DNA of 64,000 nt from Cyclotella cryptica (GCA_013187285.1 JABMIG010000080.1:349553-413552); one strand, 5' to 3'; shown: positions 35,695 through 47,844, counted from the stretch's first letter. Notes: generated by a model not told the origin, from the letters alone. Numbers and translations: made by a program.

Positions 35695-36121
35695 TGTAGT
35701 AACGGTAGATACATGTTGTGGAAAGATGATTATTATGAGATTTACACTACTGAACAAGGTATTGCATGGTGTACTAGATATTCCATGCATCACCAAACAC
35801 AGTTGATCCTGGGAGAGATTGGCAGTGATTTGGGGCAGTTGCATGACTGATCCTTTTCTCTCAACTGCCAACAGGAACTGTCCCATGAGAAGGTTTCTGA
35901 GAAAGAAAACCTCTCTTATAGGTACTTTGGCTAAGAAACACTGATAATGTATATGGGTGTTTCCTAAGAAAGAAAATGTCTCTTAAATACTGTTTCTCAG
36001 AAACTAATATCTTATGACTGTTGAACTTCCTTTGTGATGCACAAAGGGAAGAAGTCCTTTGGAGGTTCCAAGCGGCAGCTCATTGGGTTTACCAGTTAAG
36101 GTAGATAATTGGCCTATGTCA
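35695..36121. repeat. 425-bp dispersed repeat, copy 1 (possible solo LTR)
   Basis: Direct copy of 43184-43608 at roughly 85% identity. It begins TGTAGTAA and ends CTATGTCA, so TG...CA ends are possible. No matching 5-bp flanks (TATTA left, GAGTC right). Both copies contain two related CTGAGAAAG/TTTCTCAG segments able to pair. Confidence 0.7.
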
Positions 36122-36439
36122 GAGTCCTTGGTGCTCATAGAATTTGGGGAGCCACCATGATTCATCACAGACTTCAAAACACATCAGACCAGGGAAACGT
36201 GTGAAAACTTAAAATCTGGAAGCTATTTTTATGGGAAGCCTCGTTAAGTGTCATCGTTGGGGAATAATGTGCAAAAAACAAAAAATGTCCACATAATTGA
36301 GCGCTAATACAGCCCCTTACAGGAGAACTGTTGTGATCGCTTTTTTGGATTTCAGGAAGGTCATCAACTGTCAGAAGCAAAACATAGATATTGACAGTAT
36401 GCACAAACATTTTGAGATAGAGAGCTTCTTGATTCACGA

Positions 36440-36725
36440 AAAAGATGTCAAAAAGGCATACTCAAGCATACTTGGGCAAACATTTTTGTGCGGGCAGACT
36501 TAGGCATAATTCTTCCCAAATAGGCATAATTATGCCAAAAAAGCACACACAGGCATAAAAAATCTACACTACTTGCGTTCAAGGAAAATTAGGTGAAAAG
36601 TTTCTCGAATGGCACAAGTATACCTGAAAAGGCATACTTATCCCGAAATGTCAATTATGCCCAGGCAAGGCGTATTCGGCATACTTTTTATGCTGGCAAA
36701 ATTAGGCATAATGAGCCTATTTTGA
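36440..36725. repeat. cluster of GGCATAATTATGCC-type palindromes
   Basis: About ten GGCATA or TATGCC motifs, including the palindrome GGCATAATTATGCC near 36521-36534. The look is that of the palindrome-dense elements elsewhere in the window, but no TIRs could be defined. Confidence 0.6.
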
Positions 36726-36757
36726 AAATCTTAGTTGTGTTGGAAACTGAGCCCTTC

Positions 36758-36935
36758 TTCTTTTTCTTCTTCTTCTTCTTCTTCTTCTTCTTCTTTTCTT
36801 CTTCTCTTCTTCTTCTTCTTCTTCTTCTTCTTCTTCTTCTTCTTCTTCTTCTTCTTCACCTCCTTCTTCTTCTTCACCTCCTTCTTCTTCTTCTTCACCT
36901 CCTTCTTCTCCTTCTCCTTCTCCTTCTCCTTCTTC
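36758..36935. repeat. (CTT)n polypyrimidine tract
   Basis: About 175 bp of CTT/TTC triplets with a few CACCTC interruptions. Such tracts can form triplex DNA. The long Phe-, Ser- or Lys-rich open frames here are artefacts. Confidence 0.95.
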
Positions 36936-36939
36936 AGTG

Positions 36940-38204
36940 CGACGGTTTTTTCACTATTTGCCATAACAGGTACTTTGACAGTAGATTCCAGCATATTAAT
37001 CTAGAAATAATAAATATTTCGGGTTGACACACACGGATAGTCATCATGTGTTGATCTCTGTTTACCTTTAAAATTATATCTTACTTCAAAATGTGGGTGG
37101 ACGTGCCCATATATACAACTGACTAAGCACTGCCTTGGCCACCATAATCTTGAATAAAAATGTATTACTTCGAAACACAGGAATGTGTAAAGGTATTAAA
37201 TGGCCTTCAAGCATCACACAGGAATTAAATGTTATGATGTGAAGTTTTGCAAAACGATATTCAAATGATTTTTGAATCTAATGTTGACCAGACATACAAA
37301 GGAACTGATGCATTCGAATTGTGAGCATGTGTATGCGCTAACAGGAAGTTGTGTACATAGTTGTGTGATGGGGCTAATTTGTGTGAGCTCAGAACTATTT
37401 GTGTGGGACATCTGTCAGCTGTCAGAAAAGATTGTGTGAAAAATGAGTTGGGTCGGAAATCGCAGAAATTGTAGAACACCAGGAAATGTGTGAAAATACA
37501 AGTTGTGAGGAGCACTCAGACTGCCCCTAAGCGTAGACAAACCACTTTATTTTCAAACCTATTACTTCCTCTGTTTCTAAAAATGAACTGTACTTTTTTG
37601 CCGTGTAGGAATGTCCGTGTTAGTTAGTGGTTCTCAAAGTAATTTTTTGCTCAGATGTGATCTCTTTCTTTTTTCCTGTAATAGCCAAGAAATTACTTAA
37701 GGGAACGTCCATCAGATTTCCTTCCAAATCATCACATCACATCTGAGTGGGGAATAACTTTGAGATCCCCATTTTTACATTTTGTACAACCTCAGGCACA
37801 GCCCTTACCTATCTGTTTTGATAATTTATTATATGGAAGCACGTTGAACCTCACACCAGCTCTCATTGAAAGAATTAAACTCGCAAGCCTCATCTTAGCC
37901 ATTGCTTGCATTTGCTTTAATTGCTTACATTCTCTTGCGATGGCGCTCATCGAATATCATTTGTGGCAGATAACCTACCTCAACCGCTACCCAGACAATT
38001 TGTTAGGTGACAATCACAATAAGTTCGGGTACAATAGTATATTGTGTGTGTGACATGTTTATGATTTACATGTGGGGCAGGAGAACATGAAAAATGTGCC
38101 AATCTTCGGATGCTGACCGAAGGAAAAGGAAACAACAGATCTGAGAACGTCTCATCTGATATGAGCCACAATTGGCTCAGATCACATGTGATGTCTCAGG
38201 CTGT
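36940..38204. other. no gene seen
   Basis: A/T-rich. The frames at 37261-37515 and 37760-38053 show no family features and are not counted. Confidence 0.5.
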
Positions 38205-38385
38205 GATTTTGTTGGCCGATTTGCAAATGTCAACTCTCTTTTTTCTAGCAAATAAATTTATTCATCTAAAATTCATGGAACAGTATGATTTTGCTGTTCG
38301 CACAGATTGCTAATCAACAAATCTACGAATCACAAACCATTTTTTCTGTCCATCACTTTTCGGACCCGATAGTCTCACCACAACC

Positions 38386-39749
38386 ATGAGATTTGTCGCA
38401 ATCAAGCTCTTCACGGAAACTGCTTTCCCCTCTCCCCTTTTCATTTTCTCTCCCAGTAAACCCATGTCTTATTACCAGAGGGTCCTCAATAGCCGCCGAC
38501 CACAGACACAAACAAGGGGATCATCTAGCATGTCCCCCATCACAACATCTGAATCTACCAACAACGCTGCCATTGCTAATGCAACTGTTGCAGCTGCAGC
38601 CTCCATTCTGTTGGCACCTGTCGAGTCCTCTTCTCAGGAGTCTGTTGTCCCCGGTACCGAGGTCCCACATCTCCCTCCCCCTGATTTCAGTAGAGAAATT
38701 TTATTATTCAGCAACAATGTGCAGTTCAACATCAACAATGAGCCATATGAAACTGACGAGGAGGAGAATGAAGAGAACAGAGACGAGGAAGCCGGAATCG
38801 GCTTGTTTGTGCCCCATACTGGTGAAGGGGATTACACTGTTGGGGACTTTTCTGTGCAACAGCAGGTGATGCATTCTTTTGGTGCAACTATTGACAGGAA
38901 CAACATTAGCAATGTTGAAACTTGTCTGCTGATTGAGGCAGGTATGGCCGAAGATTAGGAATGAGATGATGATGGATAAATACATCAACCCTGTTTGCCA
39001 GTTCCGTCATGAAGACTTTGATTCTTCTAGTCTCCAGGATGACATGGCGGTAAAACTATTCCATGGAAAGAGTGGTGGATTCACAGAATACAAACTTTGA
39101 CGGAGTAGCAGTGAAATCTGAGTCAATTACACCCCAAAGTTGCCTAAGAATATTTCCAATTATCATAGCAGGCATTCATTGCAGGATGTGTACAAGAAGT
39201 TTGCAGTGAATGCATATAAGTTGGAGCACAGAGTAAGTGTAACCATTATCCTTACTTTTGTTTTCACGTCATCCCCTCTTTCACATGTTAAACTTCTCTT
39301 GGGCCACTGACAAGTTGGAGGTTTCTGCCGATTAAGATGATAGAGTGATGAGGGAGATGCCGAAAGATTGTTGGCTAAGAGGTGGAATGGTGAAGCATTT
39401 ATTGGCATGCATGGTGCATCGATGCAACAAAGAGATTGCCACTGAATGTACAAGTCTCCCTTCTGAACAGACAAGGGAAGCTCAAAGGAGGTCTGGCACA
39501 GTCAGAGCAGCAAATGATCGTGCCGCAGCAAGGAAAGCTTGTTCGCAACAAGATGTGGCAGAGAGAAAGGAGAAGAGGATTCGATCGATGATTGCTGAGA
39601 ATAGTTTGACAAGATCCAAGAATGATCTTATCGTTGTGCAATTGGAACTTTACAACAAGAACAAGTCTTCTTATGTAGCAGCCTTGGGCCAAGAAGCATA
39701 TGATAATAAAATCATTGCACTGCTCAATGAGCTACCTAATCCAGCCTGA
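38386..39749 (+). pseudogene. Harbinger-2 accessory gene (probably two or more exons, damaged)
   Basis: The segment at 38386-38955 (ATG possibly at 38464) is Ser/Thr/Ala-rich and then acidic (ETDEEENEENRDEE). The segment at 39345-39749 is basic and helical, ending YVAALGQEAYDNKIIALL. A stretch near 39170-39232 (YKKFAVNAYKLEHR) would be an intermediate exon ending at GTAAGT near 39235. The exons could not be joined without gaps, so I treat the gene as broken. Position inside the Harbinger suggests the accessory DNA-binding protein. It does not resemble the accessory protein of Harbinger 1 by eye. Confidence 0.6.
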
Positions 39750-40158
39750 GTTCCTAATGGACTTGGCAATGATAACAGCAATGATAATATTGACAGTGAT
39801 GAAGAGTAGTAGTTAAGAGTCATAACTAGGATAATTATGTGTCCACAAACAACTATTCTACTTTAAACATTACTACTAAGTGGCAATCTAATCCCATGTT
39901 TATCCCTCTTTGCACAATAGTGAATGTGTTGTGTCAACTGCTCTCATGGATTCCCCCAGAGCATTGCCAACTGAAGATCTTCTCCATCATTGTGAAATTC
40001 TTGATTGTCGCCTCTCAACCAAATTCCATCACAAGGTAAAGGAGCGCCTCGTCCCACCCTGATATATCACAATCTCTGGACTCCATTTCGGTCAACATCG
40101 TGTTGTGAAGTATACAGCATACCGAAAACACCTTCTCAATAAACTCCATGCTACTAAA

Positions 40159-41352
40159 TCATATGCTGCAGTCTGAGATTTTCCATCTCTTCTTTACTAT
40201 ACCAAAAACGCACTCAATATCTTTTCGGGCACTCTCTACTTTTGAAGAGAAATAGCCTTCCTTTGATGACACTGGTTCATGTTTATATGGGCAGATGAGT
40301 TCTGGCCAATGAATGTAACCCCCATCACAGATGAAGTAGACTCCTTTATTCACTTCCTCTTCTCCATTTATATATCTTCATGAATAAGATGGGCAGTTTC
40401 ATCAGTACTCACAATGTGCTTGCCATTTCGTGTACCAAAATGAGCACAAGAAACACCAAATATCTGTTGATCAAAGCCAGTAACAACTTCAAAAGCAAGG
40501 GAGGGAAATCCTCTTTTCCAGTGGCATTAACATCTCCTGCTGGACAATTGCTCAACTTCACATGCACAACATCAACTGATCCTCCACATCCAGGTAGATA
40601 TTGTTCTGCATACTGGTTCATAATACTTTCAAGATCCTCCTCTGTCACTAGATATCCAATGAAATTGTCTCTGATGTCATACATTTGAATAATGAATTGT
40701 TTGAAGAGAAGCGAAGATGTTCTTTCGTTGAAATATTGGTATAACTTTTCAACATGCAAAATGGAGCATTGTGCCCAAGAACGTTTAGCACACCCAATAA
40801 TCGTAGTTCCAATTTATCCAACATTTCCTCTTCTGTTTTGCAATGCTTTGTTAGGTGCACCCATCTGTTTTCAGTATAAACAGACACAACAATGTCTATC
40901 TTCTCCAATCGCATACGAAAGAGAGATCGAAATTTGCCATAGCAATCACGAGATGACAAGTAGTACGTCCTTTCTCTCACATTTGGTGCAAGAAATCTGA
41001 CATACCAGTTTGCTTCAAACACCTTCCCAAATTCATAGGGATATGCATTAGGAGATTGCTCTTTATGGATGCAGTGTACCTGGTCGTTGTTGCCATTCAT
41101 GTTGTGGTCAACATCCAACTCCAAAGAATATTCTCTCATTACATCGGCGGCATACTCATAAAAAAGGGAATCCATGGGAGAACTCTGCCATAAAATCGGC
41201 AACATATTCATCAAAAGAAGGGTTTCCATAGGAAAATTCTGCCATTGCATCTGCAGTGTAGGCTTTGACCAAGAAATCGTGACATCCATGTTCAATGTTA
41301 TTTGTAGGTGTGATAAATTATATGTTTTTTCTGTGGATGAGGAGAAGAGCAT
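40159..41352 (-). pseudogene. Harbinger-2 transposase, broken
   Basis: Three segments in different frames, N- to C-terminal: 41352-40648, 40759-40409 and 40353-40159. Family marks are NWYVRFLAPNVRERTYYLSS in the first; the first catalytic Asp in GCGGSVDVVHVKLSNCPAGD in the second; DGGYIHWPELICPY and the third acidic residue in ARKDIECVFGIVKKRW in the last. It belongs to the plant-type PIF/Harbinger branch and differs from the HARBI1-like transposase of Harbinger 1. At least two shifts break it. Confidence 0.8.
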
Positions 41353-41877
41353 AATTTATATTCCATGTGGAGGCTTGTGAACGGTTTGAAAATAGAGTTG
41401 CAAATGAGGAATTGATTTTGGAGTTGCAGATCTACCCCCTGATTTGTTGATTTGAATCTTTGCAAATCGATATGCAAATCGTTTTTGCGATTTTTATGTG
41501 CAATTGAACGATTCGTAAGAACAAAATTATCATTCTTGATTCAAATCGGCCTTTATTTTTTTTGCTATCACCCAAACAATTCAGCATTTGCAAATCAGAC
41601 AACAAAATCAAAACCAAAAATCACGGCCTCAGATGTCTTGTTTCTCACTAAAAATGATCCAATTCCGGCATTACATCACGCAATGGACTTGCAAAATGAC
41701 TGCAAGATGTGATAAAATGCTTCAGATGCAATCATCTTGGGGTGATGGCCAGATGCGTGGTAGATGCACCACGGACCCCTGATCCACCAACAGCTCATTC
41801 TGCATTGAATCTGGTTGAAACCATGCCTCAATTGATGCACAGGTTTGCCTGAATTGTAAGAAGCGTAGCTAGTGTTG

Positions 41878-41937
41878 CTGTCCCTCCCTCCCTGCCTCCC
41901 TGCCTCCCTGCCTCCCTGCCTCCCTGCCTCCCTCCAA
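41878..41937. repeat. CCTCCCTG tandem repeat
   Basis: About seven units of CCTCCCTG(C) just before the ATG at 41951. A polypyrimidine-type promoter or leader feature, or a simple repeat. Confidence 0.85.
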
Positions 41938-41950
41938 AACTCTTCCTACG

Positions 41951-42310
41951 ATGATGGAAAACATCTTCCCCTACCTTGCCGGACAAACCCCGCCCACGGC
42001 GGCACCCACCGAGGCGGCGCAGGATGTCTCACAAGCGGAGGCACCTCTCCCCATGGGGAGACCACGCAGGAGGCTGAACAGTTCGACGGACGCCGACGCT
42101 CAAGACTTTGTCTTCCTGAATTTGGACCAAGACCTAGCCCTGGACACAAGGGCCTTGCTTGCATGCACTCAGGGAAAGCAACGTTGCCTCGAAGAACTGT
42201 TTCAAGGAGGGCTTCAACTACGTAACAGAACCCCACACCGCCAACGCCTGCGCCGGCCACGCCGGGAGGCAAAACACCTCCGTCACCAGTCACTCCACGG
42301 ACACGGATGA
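41951..42310 (+). CDS. unknown small protein overlapping the next frame by ATGA
   Basis: 119 codons, ATG at 41951, rich in Pro, Ala and Arg with a basic end. No recognised domain. Its stop TGA (42308-42310) overlaps the ATG of the next frame (42307) in an ATGA motif. A third frame is also open over this stretch (41872-42225), so the choice of frame is uncertain. It could be the first part of a retroelement or a host gene exon. Confidence 0.35.
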   Translation: MMENIFPYLAGQTPPTAAPTEAAQDVSQAEAPLPMGRPRRRLNSSTDADAQDFVFLNLDQDLALDTRALLACTQGKQRCLEELFQGGLQLRNRTPHRQRLRRPRREAKHLRHQSLHGHG

Positions 42311-43137
42311 GTGACGGAGGGCCACTGATGGACACTGCCCTGGGCCACAGCATCATCACAAGTCCAACTGACTCTGCCCTTGCCCAGGCATGCCAACGAA
42401 CTCCGGTTATCACCTCTCCCAGCCACTTGTACGAGTTTCTAGAGTGGCAAGCCTCGAGAAAGGTGAGCCCCGTGGAGCGAGGAAAATTTAAGGAGGATGC
42501 CCTTAACTTTCCGGGCCTGCTCGTTTTTGGCGTCATGAGGCCAAAGTCACCATACATCAACCTCCTCCACTCCATCCAGTTGTATCCCAATGCCCCGGGC
42601 AGCAATTGCGCGTGGAGGGGAAAGACTATCGGGTTACTAGGGGACCCTACTTTATACTCCCCCCCTCAGTTGGTAGAACTCAAGGAGAAAGCCCCATGGC
42701 TGTGGGATATCCACTCGTTGTGCAACAACCTCACCACAATGGACATGTACTGCACAAACCCAGCCAACAGAGATCAGTTCTGGGCACCTGGGCCCAATGA
42801 ACCAAAGGTGAATCTTATGGCGCCTTGGATGCTAGCCCTCCCACCTGATTGCGTTGTCTTCTGCGTGGAGGATCAACACACCCCATGGGATCTGGCACAC
42901 TACATCCAGGGGCTACTTGCAAAAGGATTCCTCGAGGCCACTGCCTACTCACTCGTCTTAGACTGGTGTTGTATGGCAGCACAGCCTGAGGTGTCAGCCA
43001 ATAATACGGCCACGTCCAGCATCCTCACCTTCCCCATCACGCCTATCATTGCGTTCCCGGCCTCACACAAGTGGGCAGCTGAGCGTTTGCTCATAACCCT
43101 GGGGCCAAATTTGCCGGCCCAGGGCACGGAAGATTGA
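42307..43137 (+). CDS. unknown 276-residue protein
   Basis: Uninterrupted 276 codons with balanced composition and higher G+C than its flanks, so it is likely real coding sequence. Features: an N-terminal helical region (SHLYEFLEWQ), a middle with several Trp (KAPWLWDIHSLCNN), and a C-terminal half with PPDCVVFCVEDQHTPWDLAHYI. No domain recognised. The repeat at 43184-43608 begins 46 bp after its stop, so it may be part of an LTR-type element; in that case it would be a gag-like fossil. Otherwise a host orphan gene. Confidence 0.45.
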   Translation: MSDGGPLMDTALGHSIITSPTDSALAQACQRTPVITSPSHLYEFLEWQASRKVSPVERGKFKEDALNFPGLLVFGVMRPKSPYINLLHSIQLYPNAPGSNCAWRGKTIGLLGDPTLYSPPQLVELKEKAPWLWDIHSLCNNLTTMDMYCTNPANRDQFWAPGPNEPKVNLMAPWMLALPPDCVVFCVEDQHTPWDLAHYIQGLLAKGFLEATAYSLVLDWCCMAAQPEVSANNTATSSILTFPITPIIAFPASHKWAAERLLITLGPNLPAQGTED

Positions 43138-43183
43138 AATGGGCAGACCAGTGACCTAAGCCGTTTTGCTGTAGTTTCTTCTA

Positions 43184-43608
43184 TGTAGTAAACGGGTAGA
43201 TACATGTTGTTGAAAGATTTTAATTATGAGAGTTACACTACTGAAATAGGTATTGCATGGTACACTAGGTAATCCATGCATCACCAAGCACAGGTGATCC
43301 TGTTAGAGATTGGAGGTGATTTAGGGCAGTTCCATGACTGCTCCTTTCTCTCAACTGCCAACAGGAACTGTCCCATGAGAAGGTTTCTGAGAAAGAAATC
43401 CTCTCTTGGATATTTTGGCTAAGAAACACCTATAATGTATATGGGTGTTTCTCAGGAAAGAAATTGTCTTTTGAATATTGTTTCTCAGAAACAATATCTT
43501 ATGACTATTGTACTTCCTTTGTGTTACACAAAGGGAAGAGGACCATTGGAGGTTCCACCTGGAACCTCTTTGGGTTTACCAGTTAGGGTAGATAATTGGC
43601 CTATGTCA
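43184..43608. repeat. 425-bp dispersed repeat, copy 2
   Basis: Direct copy of 35695-36121. Flanks are TTCTA and CTCAC, with no duplication. If these were LTRs of one 7.9-kb element, the outer flanks (TATTA and CTCAC) should match and do not. Confidence 0.7.
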
Positions 43609-44989
43609 CTCACCCCCATGATTGGAGAATTAGCGTGGCTCGCGGAAAAGTAAAACCTCGGTGAGGAAAAAATCCGATTATGAGCCAGACTTGCAGAAAA
43701 ACCTTTTCTTGCTGAGGTTAAAAATGTGCAAGCTGCCTGTGATGCTTTGTACCTACATATTATTTTATGTAGAATATGAAGTGTAAGTTCATGTGGAGAG
43801 GGAGATTTGTCATCGCTTATGATAAAGCTGGTTTGTTTGTACTCTCCTAAGTCAAACTTATATTCTGACTTACTTCCGCGTGCAACCCTGATTGTCTTAT
43901 TGTATACTGTCTGTGATAGTCCAATTATCACTGGTATACCGACTGAATATTTGTGCGGGGTAAAATACCTTTGTTTACTAAAGCATTGCTTTCCACGGAC
44001 CATGTGACCATAAATTTATGAGGATAATTTTGGGTCGGTTTGGTGTTGCCTGGGGTCTCCTATTGATTTTGTCTGTGTGTGCAAAAGTGGAATGCCCAAC
44101 AATTCCATCTTATGATTGCTACACTACATTTGGGCGATAGGCACTGCATAGTAGGTATGAGTGAATGGCATCTCAGTGTTTGTTTAGGTAAACATTGTGC
44201 CACTAGAAGCTGCTGACAAGACCATGATTGGTACAGCAGGCCAAGCATCTCCATGATTTGGTTGATGTTGAACTCTAGATAGTAATTCACTTTTTGGGTT
44301 TTGATATTTGAAGACTCTGGTTGACTTACACTGGGAAGCCAAATGAAATGCATATGGTCCGAAAGTGGAGTGTTGAAACTGCACCTTAATTGTCACAATT
44401 TGTGTACAATGTGGATATTGAACCAGGTCTAGGTACGAAGGTGCTGATAATACAGATATTCTGTTTGTTATCTTCTGCAATCCTTTGTGTTGGTATATTG
44501 TCCTTCAATTTGCTCTGTCACCCCTATGTATCCATGGGAATAGTTGCCCAAAGGGTCAGCTATCGGCAAGTGAACAATGTCAAGTCATACTTAATGTATT
44601 GACTATAATCATTGGAGGGTCCAAGCATCAACGTCTATGTCTTTTTGTACCATGAAGAGTACGGATTCAGTGTCTATGATATCCTTTTGTATTTTGTAGC
44701 AAGGATCCTCGGGGGAGGTCTGTACATGTATAACTCTTTTGTTGGTGGTAATTGCAACATAACTAAATGTGCATGTGCGTACCAATTTTTATATTTTTAA
44801 AGACAGTTGTTGACTATAATCTTATGGTTTATGGAACCATATTGTGACTTCACAGCGAGCATCATGGAGAAGTGAACTTTCCATGATATGTTGACAACGT
44901 AATAGGTGTGTTTCTCTTTGGATTTGTCTAAGCTAGCGAAGCGATACTACATTTCTGTGCATAGCTTCTTGAGTTGCATTTGTTTTGCA
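43609..44989. other. no gene seen
   Basis: A/T-rich, with many short frames on both strands, none with family features. The minus frame 44003-43524 runs into the 425-bp repeat and is not counted. Confidence 0.5.
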
Positions 44990-44994
44990 TTGCA

Positions 44995-45800
44995 GATGTC
45001 TTCCCAAGGAGCTTTAGTCACTTGGGCCTTGATAATCTTCTCCCACAGCTGACAAGCCTCGTCGGAGAGAAGGTTTCCATACAGCTCGAAAGGTTTCGCT
45101 CCAGCCGTTGAGACGGCAAGCTTCGCATCTTCAAGAGCCTTCAGGACCTTGTTGTAGGAGGCCTGGCTTCCACTAGGGCAGGTGAAGCAGTCTCGGTGGT
45201 TGTACCGGGTGCATCTCCCGTACTTTCACGTACTCCTCCTTTGCTAGTTCAGTATCGATCTTGGCTGTTTCAACAGCCTTCTCGGCTTCAGCAAAGTCCG
45301 TGTCAAGCCCCATTTGCTTGCACGCGTGAATCGCGGAGCGTACATGCAGTAGAAACTGCTTGGGAGTCCCGGACGCCCATACCGCCACCTTTAACTCATT
45401 CCCGGTGTTCGGGAGAGTCAATTTAAAGTAGGTGGTCTTTTTGTCCTTTGCGAGGGCATCCTGCACGGGATCCTGCTCAGGAATATCTTCCTGCCAATGC
45501 CACGTTCGCACTCTACCCACTTGAGCCCTTCTGGAAATGCTTTCACGGAGGACATGACATGGCTCTCAACTTTTCACCTAGACTAGTGCCTACAAAGAGC
45601 TTCTTGTAAGAGCTCCTTGGTGGACTGAGGAAAAAATTGTTTGCACGGTGACCTGCAAGGAACATAGTACCCTGCGTGGTAAACCTCGTCATGTCGACCA
45701 CCTGTAGGTCGTTGGGATGAGCCTTTTGTGTGGTAGAAATTGCAATCAACTTACCAAGTTCAGCTATCGTACGATAGCGACCTAAGCCGGAAGTAATCAA
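44995..45800 (-). mobile_element. gag-like retrotransposon fossil
   Basis: Minus strand. The best part, 45520-45173, contains a segment of the type LPNTGNELKVAVWASGTPKQ followed by FLLHVRSAIHACKQMGLDT and a helical, Lys/Glu-rich stretch. This matches the gag-like N-terminal proteins I associate with diatom LTR elements. Related coding sequence continues on both sides to about 44995 and 45800. Broken, with a few breaks; no LTRs assigned. Confidence 0.6.
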
Positions 45801-46723
45801 AAAGTAGTTGTAGATAAGAAGTAGAAAAAGGATGTTCCAGTTGTTTGGAGTTTATTTTTATAAGCTAAAAAACTGATTGAAAATGAGGACTGCCTCATGG
45901 TAGTCCTCTCTAGTTTATCATGCATTTTGCATGTAATTCAAGGAGGTTAGATTTGCATGAACCCTATTGGAATCATGCATGCCAAACTGGGTGTACATGC
46001 ACCTGGTTTGGGCTGTACATGCATTCTTGCATGCCAACCTGAATCCACTTGAACCTAATTAGGCTGTAGATGTAATCCTGCCAGTGGGTCCCCCAGGACC
46101 CAATGGTCTTGTTAAGAAGTCCTGCAGGACTCAATGGTCTTGTTAATGAGTCCTGCTTCTATTTGGTGGGATCCTACCCTTAGTTAGGAAAATTGCTATT
46201 TGTATGTGTACTCATGGGCCTGAAATTGGGCCCAGGTTGGGTCAGGGGTACCAGTAGGTGCTAACCTATGATTTCACCTCGTAGTCAAATATCAGTTTAG
46301 ATCTATTCTTTTTCAAAATTGATCTAATCGTGAATAGATCTTCTCACAAAAGTCTTGATTTTGTCTTTAAGGCTTAAATAAAATAGCAACCTATCGAGGT
46401 TGGCAAATATATTGGGGATTGGTGTTCTTTTGGAGAATTAGTTTTCTTTTGGCATTTACCAATCGCCGTACTATTCCTACATGAAAATGATAAGGTATCC
46501 GGTTTTCTTTTTGGAGATTGGCATTTCTTTTGGAGATTGGCTTTTCCGTTTGCCATTAAAGGTAATTAAAAGCCGTTCCCGTGCCTGTTCAGTATATCAT
46601 CGCCAGTTTGTGACCACGTCACATGAATGTGCTGGTAACTTCATGAGAACCATCCTAGCCATGAACCGTTGGATGAAAGACCTGTGAATTAATTCAGCGG
46701 AAACACTAATGACGTACTTCGTG
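45801..46723. other. no gene seen; short local repeats
   Basis: Contains a doubled AATGGTCTTGTTAA-type unit near 46100-46160 and a TTCTTTTGGAGATTGG repeat near 46420-46545. No gene. Confidence 0.5.
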
Positions 46724-47844
46724 ACCTTTTCCTACTACAGTACAATGTACGCTCTAGAGGTGTGTCCTTTTGATATTGGTGTATTGTACCTTCCTCTTGA
46801 GATATGGTACCATACCATAGGTGGTGTGTATGCTATTGTAATGCGATGCGCGCGAGTAATGATGATTGTATATGGTATTGTACGGTAAAAAAGTAGGTAG
46901 GATAGGTTGCGCACATACGCTAACGTACCTAGTAGCTTCACGGCGAATGCAAAAGTATCATGTTATACGTATGTCGCCATGTATAAAATGTTTCCTATCT
47001 ACAAATACAAAGAATAATAATATACACAATAGAACGGATGTCATACTCTCTGTTATGGAAACTAATCATCTAAAAAATAAACGTTGTTCCCTTAACCTCT
47101 ACCGTAGATCTCGGTTGGGATGTAAGGGAAAGAATGTGGGTTAGTACCAATACTGTGACTCATACAAGAATAACACAGATGGTATTAGAGGATTTTTAAG
47201 TACAATCTACAAGAATTTAGGACTCAGACCCGGGGGCGTTGTTTATCTCTCTAGAGAGAGCAGTTTATTGCGTGTATTTGTTTTTTATTTGTTGACATGA
47301 CATGGACAACATGCAGGAAGAAATAACTCTTATAAGCCCCTTTCTCAGATTGGTACCAAAATGTACCGATCTTTCAAAATGTACTGATTAATCGAAAAGT
47401 ACATTTTGCAAGATCGGTACATTTTCAAAGATCGGTACTAAAAAGTACCGATCTTTGAAAATGTACAGATTTCATTTTTCTCGTAGAAATCATGTTAGTT
47501 CCTAATGTAGAAGGTACCGATCTTTCAAAATGTACCTTCGACATGTATCAATACATTTTCAGAAATTGGTACATTTCCAAAGATCGGTACCTAAATATAC
47601 GAATCTTTGAACATGTACTTTTCTTACCATCCGTACCTGAGCTCATCCACAGGACAAAGTATGTTTGAACAGTCGGTTGGCCTTTGCTAAATTACAATAA
47701 TTGATTAGGCCTTTTGACTAACAACAACTGTTCCTTCAGAGTGGATGTTCTCCTAGTAAGTGGAAATATGTTCTCCACAACATATTACTTTTAAATATTG
47801 TACGATGCTTCTAAAAAGTATCAAGTTCGACTGTTTTTATTTTC
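46724..47844 (+). repeat. 1.1-kb tandem duplication, unit 1
   Basis: Near-identical to 47933-49003 in direct orientation, with 88 bp between. Starts ACCTTTTCCTACTACAG and ends CTGTTTTTATTTTC. It includes a GTATGGTACCATAC palindrome and, at 47345-47640, about ten GGTAC(C)-GATCTTT-AAAATGTAC motifs in both orientations. Small frames occur in both units but show no domain. Confidence 0.9.

Larger units (their letters stand above)
38205..41609. mobile_element. second PIF/Harbinger transposon, decayed
   Basis: 3.4 kb. Inverted ends of 25 bp with two mismatches (38205-38229 and 41585-41609), beginning GATTTTGTTG and ending GATTTGCAAATG; weaker similarity continues inward (an ATCAACAAATC block in both). 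It contains the same two-gene plan as the element at 22465, but with the genes swapped: accessory gene on plus, transposase on minus, again convergent. Both genes are damaged. Confidence 0.75.

Noticed and set aside
36593-37027. Phe/Leu/Ser/Lys-rich frames over the CTT tract
   Set aside because: Encoded by a simple triplet repeat.
41946-42605. 219-codon minus-strand frame
   Set aside because: It overlaps two plus frames with better composition. No domain was seen, though the choice among frames here remains uncertain.
35695-43608. One 7.9-kb LTR element bounded by the 425-bp repeats
   Set aside because: Outer 5-bp flanks differ, the interior holds an unrelated complete Harbinger and simple repeats, and no gag-pol order is present.
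43524-44003. 159-codon minus frame
   Set aside because: Partly within the 425-bp repeat; no domain; composition like its noncoding flank.
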